Source: Tricholoma matsutake (Eukaryota; Basidiomycota; Agaricomycetes; Agaricales; Tricholomataceae). From it: 64,000 nucleotides of DNA. Every line of letters starts with the position of its first letter. The first letter of the stretch is position 1. The notes beneath the pieces are model-generated. The model was not told the DNA's origin. It saw nothing but the letters and a program-made list of their open reading frames with translations, and made no database searches. This document shows, piece by piece, positions 56,426 to 64,000 of the stretch. The translations under genes were made by a program, and so were the position numbers. The stretch is from assembly GCA_026075535.2 (NCBI GenBank), contig AP026545.1:7936001-8000000 (forward strand). Direction: 5' to 3'.

Positions 56426-59400
56426 CTAAGCAGATGGAACGTCAGCTAGCCGCATGACTTCCATCAGCAGTGTCTGCTGTTCAACAGAGAGGCTCGTGGT
56501 ACCAGCTTGGTAGCTCGGCCCGTTTTGCATTTGGAAGGCTGCGGGAACAATCGTAGATCAAGCTATGTACGCCAAAAAAAAATCGAAAAAACATACTGGT
56601 GAGTGCTTGCTTGAACGAAACATACGGGTTGACATTCTCCAGAGCGCTAATATATCCAAGCTCTTCCTCGATGTCCTCGTCTTCCGACTCGTCGTCGTCC
56701 TCTTCTTCAGCTTCTACTTTTTCTGCCTTTTCTCGTAGACGTGCACCCTGTCATCGGATAAATGATCAGCCAAGATATACGATGTAAATATATAGTATAC
56801 CTCGTTCGCGAGCATTTCCAGATACGCAGAGTCCTCGTCCCAGACGTCCTCTGCAATGCATCGTCAAACTCCAGGTAAAAATAGAATATACAATATGAAA
56901 CCAACCATCATCGCCCTCCAAATTCAAAAACTTATCATCCAAAGCCTCGTCATCATCACTCTCCTCCGCCAGCTGCTCCTCTAACGCCTTCCGGTCTACA
57001 AAATCACACCATCAGTCATCTCTATCCCAAACACAAAGAACCCAACAAACACCAACCAGCTATCGCCTTCGGCAAATCCTTGAATATCCTCAACGCACCT
57101 CCCACAATACCAGGCCAACCATTCCTCAAGTTCTCCGGGACAGCCGCGGGCGCGAGTTCCAACAAACTGCACAAGGCCAAAATGCTCAACTTCTTGTCAT
57201 GTACCCGCGGGAGGAGGTTCTTCTCGCTGTTGATCGCCACGAACCACTTATCGAAGAACACACGTGCGGAGCCAGCGGCGGTAACCTCCATGAGGTGCAG
57301 GGCGGCAGAGGGGTTGTACAAGACCCCGTTTATGAGAACTTCGAGGTTGGCGAGGCGCAGAGATGAGGTCTCAGCTTTGTCAAGGTGCGTAAGGGCGGTA
57401 CTGATAATGGTTTGGAGGGACTAGAAGATAAAGTTGTCAACATGCATAGAACGGACTGGGGGTATTTGAATGGGCTACGTACATCGTCGATGTTGCCACG
57501 GAGGTTGAGCAGGATGGATTCGGCCAATTTGCACCCGTTGACACGGTCGTTCTCGCCCAGCTGGTCGTTCGTGAGGGCAGTCGTGTAGATGTCCACGAGC
57601 ATCTGCTTGTAATCAGAGCGGGACTTGATCATCTCACTGCCGAATGAGACAAAGTTGTCTAAAGAAGGGAGCATCTCTGTTCGAAACGTACCAACAACGA
57701 TTAGTCTTGGAGAAGACAGTACGTTCAACAGGAACGCACCCTCGAGGAAATCAATGGCATCAGATTTGAACAACTTGTACGTTAGCTCGAATACGGGCCA
57801 CATGGTTGGGGAGATCATGCGCAGCTTGAACGTTAGGCTGTCCACCAAGTCGTACATGTTATCAAGCAGATCTAACCGCTCGTCAGTGCGGTGCATAAGT
57901 AGTAAAAAGAGAGAACGCTGACCAAGGAGCTTATGCTCAAGCGTGAACACAATGATGGGAATTATAACCTCCTGCACCTGCGCCAGAATCTCCGGCGAAT
58001 TGTCGATCGAAGAAACAACCTGCGAGAGTCGAAAAGTCATCAGCACCGTGCATAGTTATGCTGTGAAGGAACACACCGTCCCAATAGTCTTCGCCACCCC
58101 CATGGCTGAAAATGTCTTGTCGTCGTCCATATCGCCCATGACAGAATCGAGCTCAGCCCCGTTTTGCGCCTCCGCCTCTTCTTGCGCTAGGGTCTCCCTT
58201 GCTAGCCGCATGTATAACTCACACTATAGACCAGATGGTTGTCAGAAACAGGAGAAGGAATGAGAACCAGGACAACAAAAACTCAAAATCAAGTCTAAGA
58301 AACCAAACGAATATAATGAAAGATCCCTACCAATCTCGCCGTCAACTGCGCTGCAACAGGCAATAGCTCCGTCTGGTACGCCTCAACCATAACTTCCATA
58401 CTCCTATTCAGGATGTCCAGATCCGTCTCGTCTGTCAGTTTCAGCAAATCTTTCATACACCACGGCACATCTCGTAAATCGCGATATCACAGACACACAA
58501 AAATTCGAACAGAGACACACCCTGTATGACTTTCCCAACTTGTGGTGCAACAGCAATTTTCACTATCCAACATTATTAGTTTCCAATGCTTGTGTGAAGG
58601 AGAGGGAGGGAAATATCAGATACGGGATACACACCAGACTCGTACTGGACAACCATCTCCGTGAGTGCCAACGCAGCTTGCACCCTGACAGGAAACTCCG
58701 GATCATCGAGCGCATTGGCGATTGCTCGGAAGTTCACATTCAGATTCTACACATCCAACCAAAACATAAACCGTCGAATTTGGCGGACAGGGTTTGCAGA
58801 GAAACACGAACCTCCTCAGTCGACCATATCATCGACGCCTTCGTTATAGTGCCTACCACTTCGCAAGCCTACAACAGAAAGAAAAGAAACTGCCCGTCAG
58901 CGAACTCAGCCTATTACAGGAACATAAAATGGAATGGGAAAGGAAAGGAAAGGAAGAGAAGAACTGACGATAGCCCTCAAATACGCCTCTTGCGCACCAA
59001 ACTCGGGAGTCACGAACTGCATCACGAACGCCTCCATGTTGTTTTTGACTTCGGGGTGGCGCATCATCCATGGCCCAAGCGCGGCTGTCATATTCAGGGC
59101 TCCGAATTTCTGGGGTGGAGATGCAGACCTGCATTGTGGAAGAAAGAAAAGAACAGGATAAACAGAGGGGAGGGGGATAGAGAAGGAAGGGATAAAAGAA
59201 ATAACGCACGAGCGCAAAACGGTATTGATAAACCCAAGAATGGGCATGAACGTCGCCTTTGTACGGTTGCTTGCTAGCGAGAACAGGAAGGACGTCGCCG
59301 CCGATACCGGGGTTGCAAAATTTTCGTATTCGTCTAGCAATGCTAAGAGTTAGCAGTGCAGTTTGTAAAAAAAAAAAAGAGATTGACAGATGGTCGGTAG

Positions 59401-60920
59401 GTGGAAGGATGGGTAGCTTAAGAAAAAAAAACGCACCGACAGAAATACGGATATAATCAACGGGGTCATTTTCCCAGAGCAATTGCTTCGTGGCGTTGAA
59501 CGAGAGCTGTGGGAAGACGAAACTTGATACCAGTGTTTCAAAGCTTGGTTTGAGAAGCGTCCATGTCGATTTGGGTTTGATACTAATATTATGTTGTTAG
59601 TCCAAAGTCAAACACATCCACACCCTTCAGAAAGAGGGCCATACTACGCACCATTCGGTGAAAAACGTGAACACGAGGTATTGGCATTTTTTTGAGAGCC
59701 ACGCGTGGCCAGAGACGTAGAGCTGGACTTGTGTTAGGTACGTGCTGAGTATCTCTGGCGCGAAGTTGGTCACGAAGTGCTGTGCGAAGACGCCGTAGTC
59801 ATCTTGCATCGTGGTCGGGAGCTGCGAGGAGTTCCCGAACCTAATTCCACACCAAACAAAAAAAAAAAGTTAATGGAATTCACATAAAGATAAATGACAA
59901 AAAGGATAATCCCACCTGTGGAAAAGCCTCCCTAAAATGCCATACGCCCATTTCTTCGCCTTCCACCACTCACTCTTCTCTCTCTCCTCTTCGTCCTCTG
60001 GCAAGACCTCTTTCGGGATTGGCAAATTAACAATAGCAAAAAGGAGCTGGCCCCATGGGACGATGCTCTCTTTACTCTGCTGGTGCTTCGAGAGGTGGAC
60101 GACGATGCTTGTCTTGTACGATTTGAGGATGAGGTGGAGCATGGTCGGAATCTCTTGGTTTGTGTTGGTGGAAGGCGGGGTTTGGAGCATTTGCGAGGCG
60201 ATGGAGACAAGGGTGGGGAAGAGCTCTTCTACGATTTTAGGGAGGACGTCGGCTTTTTGACGGAATCTGACACAAATCACAAGTCAATCATCGTCAAATC
60301 CTCTTGGACAACGAACACACTGACCTAAACGCTCTAACAGCTTCGAGCACACCCACACACCCGGCAAGGACTTGTCGAATGTCAGTGCTCGTCAGCATGG
60401 CGCGAAGGGCAGGCAACAGTTCTGGCCAACGCGTGGGGAAATCGTGCGCCACAACATTCTTCAAGGTATGTGCAAGCTGTACAGTAATACTCCTGGATGG
60501 AGACGCGGTGAGCAGTGGCAAGATGTGCGCCCGGAGGGCCTCGCGATCAGAATCTGATATGGGTTGTGACTCAGGACGGCGAGGAGTGACAGCGTCAATA
60601 CTGTAGTTGGAATGGACGCGGTTTTTTAGCCACACGGAGCACGCTTGGCGCGTCGCGCTACAGATGTAATATATTAGAAAGTGAAAAAAAAAAGGTGACG
60701 ACGCGTGGAACGTACAGATCGACAGAATCGGCCGCGATAATCTGAAGAAGAGCAGCGATTATTCCTTCTTGGCTCGCGATCTGTATGTACGGTGTTAGGT
60801 GGTTTGTTTAGGAATGAAAATGGGAATTACCTTGCGAATATCAAGCTCTGCTGCCTTGCGAATGTTTGGGTCTGGATTGAAAGTTGTAGCAAAGAGATTT
60901 GACAACGTTTGAAGATCCAT
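56426..60920 (-). CDS. Importin-beta family karyopherin (importin-7/8, Nmd5/Sxm1 type)
   Basis: Many short exons. The start at 60920 reads MDLQTLSNLFATTFNPDPNI, with the importin-beta N-terminal domain RKAAELDIRKIASQEGIIAA and RQACSVWLKNRV. HEAT-repeat blocks follow: ITVQLAHTLKNVVAHDFPTR, WPELLPALRAML and NFAPEILSTYLTQVQLYVSG, and later MSPTMWPVFELTYKLFKSDA-like sequence, ARVFFDKWFVAINSEKNLLP and RVHDKKLSILALCSLLEL. The C-terminus has a long acidic patch (LAEESDDDEALDDKFLNLEG, EAEEEDDDESEDEDIEEELG) and ends LLMEVMRLADVPSA. It carries cargo such as ribosomal and RNA-binding proteins into the nucleus with Ran-GTP. Which of the two yeast paralogues it matches is not decided. Confidence 0.9.
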
Positions 60921-62394
60921 CTGAATCTGTAAGTTAAGGATATGTTGGGTGAGATATTCAACGGAAGCTTACTTCGAATGAAAAGATAAAGGAATCAGAA
61001 AAGTCCGTCCTGCACGTGACGTGAAGTTACTTGCATGCCAGCCTTAAGTATATGTATAGTGTCGTCAGATGGTATGAAGGTTTCTAATTGCCTTCAGACC
61101 GTCACAGTACTTTGGCGAGTGCATTGTGCTGTGGGGTATCACCAGCGCTCTCACAGGGTGGTCAGGATCCCAAGTCCGGATCCGCCTCCAGTTAGCTTCA
61201 TCAGATAGCATTCTGGTGTGGTTAGCCGGAGGCAGCTTTCTACCCCGGTGTGCAGTCTACCTTTTTATCACGATGGGTATACTGTCAAATTGAGTACAGG
61301 AGCTGGCTTTTACGGTCCGCTACCCTTCTGCTCCCTTGTCTCTAACGTAAGAGCATCCGTTCTAACTGACATTCAACATTTGATCCCTATCAGTTTGATC
61401 CCTATCAGTCCTCGGCCTCCTCAGTCATTAGCTACCGGAATTCTTGCGACAATGCAGGAAAAACGAGGCATTCAAGCTTGGTGCTGGTGAACGCAAATCT
61501 TCATTCATTGCCTTCAACATCTATCATTGGTTATCTAAGGCTATTCTTCATAGAGGTATGATGGAGGGATGTAATATTGCTTCTTACATGAACTCACAGT
61601 TACACTCCGTTTCTTTAACATGTAAATGTCAAACCAATTTTGATCCTTCAAAACTTCCCTTCCACGGTTGTTTAAATAGGCGTTGCCAGATTATCTTTGT
61701 GGTTGACCCCATCGACTCAGTTGTCTCACTAGCCGAATACCACGCAGTGGATCGGTGGCCTGCGTATGGGGATTCAATGGTGCGTTCTGATATACATATG
61801 TATGTGTTTCTACAGAGAAGAATAACAATCCATTTTTATGGACTTCGAGCTGCTAGAGACACGGCAGGTCCGAGAAGTTCTCCACAAATCTGATGTATAA
61901 CGCGGTTGTTCATTTCTTGAACGGTTTGCAGACATGTCAGGTATGTGATCAAAAATCGTCTTCATATACCGTTTGTTGTCCTATTCATCATTATGCCACA
62001 CTAGGCCTTCATTTGTGACAATACGGGCAGTAATGTGGTCCTTCCTCTCCTACTCTCACCTCTCGCAAATGCTATCAAGATCAATATTGCTATCCGTTCT
62101 GTGGTACACTAGTACTGATGCCTATCTGAGTCTGTCAAGAGGTGTACTAGGAAATCAACCACTGCCACTGCCACCGACGGGATGACTCCCCCAGGATTCA
62201 GGAACCACCACTGCTGTTAGCCGACCGCTCGCACGGCAGATCAGACTAACAGCACGGCAACAGCACAGCAATCTCATCAGAAGCAAGTCCCTGGCGCGCT
62301 CTAGTAGAGCCGCACAGGCTCGGGTCCGCAAACATCACACTGTTTACAATGTTTACAACTTGATATATCCGCCTACGTTATTCCTATTGTATTG

Positions 62395-62450
62395 TATATA
62401 GTTGAATATAGTTTAATTAGCGTTCAAATAATTTTATGAAGGATTTATAG
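62395..62450 (+). repeat. Dispersed repeat, copy 1
   Basis: TTGAATATAGTTTAATTAGC followed by GTTCAAATAATTTTATGA and TTATAGCTCC, matching 63685-63752 with point changes and small gaps. A later pyrimidine tract with TTTTTTCAGC and a C-run (62958-62990) also has a counterpart at 63830-63860. Confidence 0.6.
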
Positions 62451-63684
62451 CTCCTAATGCAATCAGTTCACAGCTAAACGACTCGACGCATTTGTAACAT
62501 GGTTTCGGTGACTTGACAACGTCGCGTGCTTGACAGGGACGGAATGTGCGGGCAATGCAAGAAGACTGGAGGTAATAGTTGGTAGACTGCGGGTATGGTT
62601 ACTTCATCTAGGCAGATAACCCATTCATATGGTGCGAGAGTGGGATGGTTGCGAGTCTGTAAATTATTCATCTTCGTAGTTGAATGCTTCTTTCTCCTAT
62701 CTGTCTGAGTGTGTGGCGTTGCCACCATTATGTTATGTATCAAGTCTTTGTTTTGACCAAATTCCTCTGTCCTCAGGCGAAAACAGTAATTATAGACGAG
62801 TCACCTTTAACGGCACAATTGGATTCCTGGGCCATCCGGGCCCTTGACAGTGGGAATGGTTATGCCACTCATCTCCCAGTAAATCTCCTTGTCCGACAGG
62901 GCAAACCGGTACTTTGCAAGGGGCTGGCGGAACGGGAAAATTACATATCCACTCAGATTTTTTTTTTCAGCGCCCGTTTGAACCCCCCCTCCTTCTATAT
63001 ATGGTAATTTTTCGTCACGTGTTTATGTTATTCTGAGAATTAGTAGTCAAAAAATTGCCCAACGCATTGCACACTCCCACACAACTCCCACATGTGTTAT
63101 CTCTTCTCTTCTCCTGTTCTTCGCTCTTACAAAAGCCCTCAAGTCAATTCCCTCAAGACACCACCATCTTTTCTAGGTCTTGGGAAGAAAACATGTAACT
63201 GCAATCATGCAACTGCCACATCACCTGCAAAACCGGTGTGGGGCCATCAAGAGGTGTAGGAACAACGATGGATGCAGGGTGGTGACAGCAGTGTGCAAGG
63301 AGGCCTGTGGAGGAGGGTACACCCAAAGTAAGCACCAACAACATCCAACCGTCAGCCCACAGTCCCACACTGAACATTGAATGTTGTGCACCTTACACCA
63401 TCGTGACAGAGCCAGCTGTGCAAGTCCATCGCTGCCACAAGAGAATTGGTGGGGATGCTGGTTAGTAATGGTAGCTTGGAGTGGGGTGCCAATCCGCTTG
63501 CTCTTTTTCTTTGTGCACAGATGCAGAACTGCTTGGGGTCAATGTGACATTTCATGAAGTTAGTAGAATTGAGGCTCCCTTGATGAAGCCTGTGCACATG
63601 TCTTGCAGTTCTCATGATATTCTTCGACAAGATCAACAGTCTTGCACCCTGCTTTCATGTTGCATATATCATAGTTGAATATTG

Positions 63685-63755
63685 AAATTTGAATATAGTT
63701 TGATTAATGTTCAAATACATAAGTTTATGACAGAGTTATGGCTCCCACAAAGTTC
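63685..63755 (+). repeat. Dispersed repeat, copy 2
   Basis: TTTGAATATAGTTTGATTAA, GTTCAAATACATAAGTTTAT and GTTATGGCTCCC correspond to copy 1. Confidence 0.6.
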
Positions 63756-64000
63756 CCAAAGTACCATGAGCAGTTATTCTAAATGTTTCATGGCCAAGCA
63801 ATGCCATTCTGCATCATTTACATGTAGGTCATATTTTTTTTTCAGCCTCCCCCCCCCCCTACCCGCGGTTCAGGATTCCTGTTCCACCAGCCCCTTGGTA
63901 CTTTGATATAAGGAGAGATAACACCACCACTATGGGGCCTGAGGAGTAGGAAAACTATCCCACATTTCATACCTTTAGATAGTGTAAAATGATATATTTA

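Larger units (their letters stand above)
60921..64000. other. Right-end region without a recognised gene
   Basis: About 3 kb. Short ORFs show no known motif. The left end should hold the importin promoter. A 14-base duplication (TTGATCCCTATCAG twice) lies at 61380-61409. Two diverged copies of a dispersed repeat lie at 62395 and 63673. A cysteine-containing ORF at 63180-63380 (RCRNNDGCRVVTAVCKEACG) has no signal peptide and is probably not a gene. Confidence 0.4.

Noticed and set aside
63180..63380. Small cysteine-containing ORF resembling a secreted peptide
   Set aside because: No signal peptide, irregular cysteine spacing, and the surrounding DNA is repeat-like.

Overview
This window reads as nuclear DNA of a filamentous basidiomycete, most likely an Agaricomycete. 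The host genes carry many short (about 45-70 base) GT-AG introns. Their products are typical eukaryotic single-copy proteins, and the transposons (chromodomain Ty3 elements, Ty1/copia, RNase H-bearing LINEs, small inverted-repeat elements) fit mushroom genomes. I ran no database search; identities rest on motifs and on reading frames joined by eye.

Bases 1 to about 39,100 are a nested transposon graveyard. A LINE (1-79 plus 7417-11046) is cut by a chromovirus-type LTR element (80-7411). The LINE abuts a decayed copia fragment (11047-13908). A repeat-rich stretch (14.5-19.4 kb) holds small inverted-repeat elements, a solo LTR and GC/AC-rich DNA with recurring hairpins. A second LINE is split into two halves (19447-20609 and 30960-32835) by a 10.35-kb inverted-repeat element (20610-30959). 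That element carries its own minus-strand gene remnant and was later hit by a second Ty3 element (21210-26963) and a hAT-like element (29677-30517). A young, nearly intact copia (33072-38769) ends the cluster. Target-site duplications are visible for most insertions, so the order of events can be partly reconstructed.

Bases 39,100 to 61,000 are host gene space. In order: an MFS transporter remnant (-); a membrane-anchored GH5 exo-beta-1,3-glucanase (-); the KIN17 DNA/RNA-binding protein (-); a base-exchange-type phosphatidylserine synthase (-); a Zn2Cys6 transcription factor (+); a TANGO2/NRDE-family protein (-) head to head with the actin-related protein ARP6 (+); an unassigned minus-strand coding-like patch; and an importin-7/8-type karyopherin (-). 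From 61 kb to the end I see no recognisable gene, only two diverged copies of a short dispersed repeat.

The main points for follow-up are: (i) the 10.35-kb inverted-repeat element with an unknown gene; (ii) a 59-base inverted-repeat insertion with a 9-base duplication inside LINE coding sequence; (iii) a dispersed hairpin whose two arms co-vary between copies; (iv) a hAT-like family with three copies, each flanked by a perfect 8-base duplication; (v) a small membrane-protein ORF behind the chromodomain of the first Ty3 element; and (vi) stop codons in unrelated elements that nearly all look like CGA to TGA changes.
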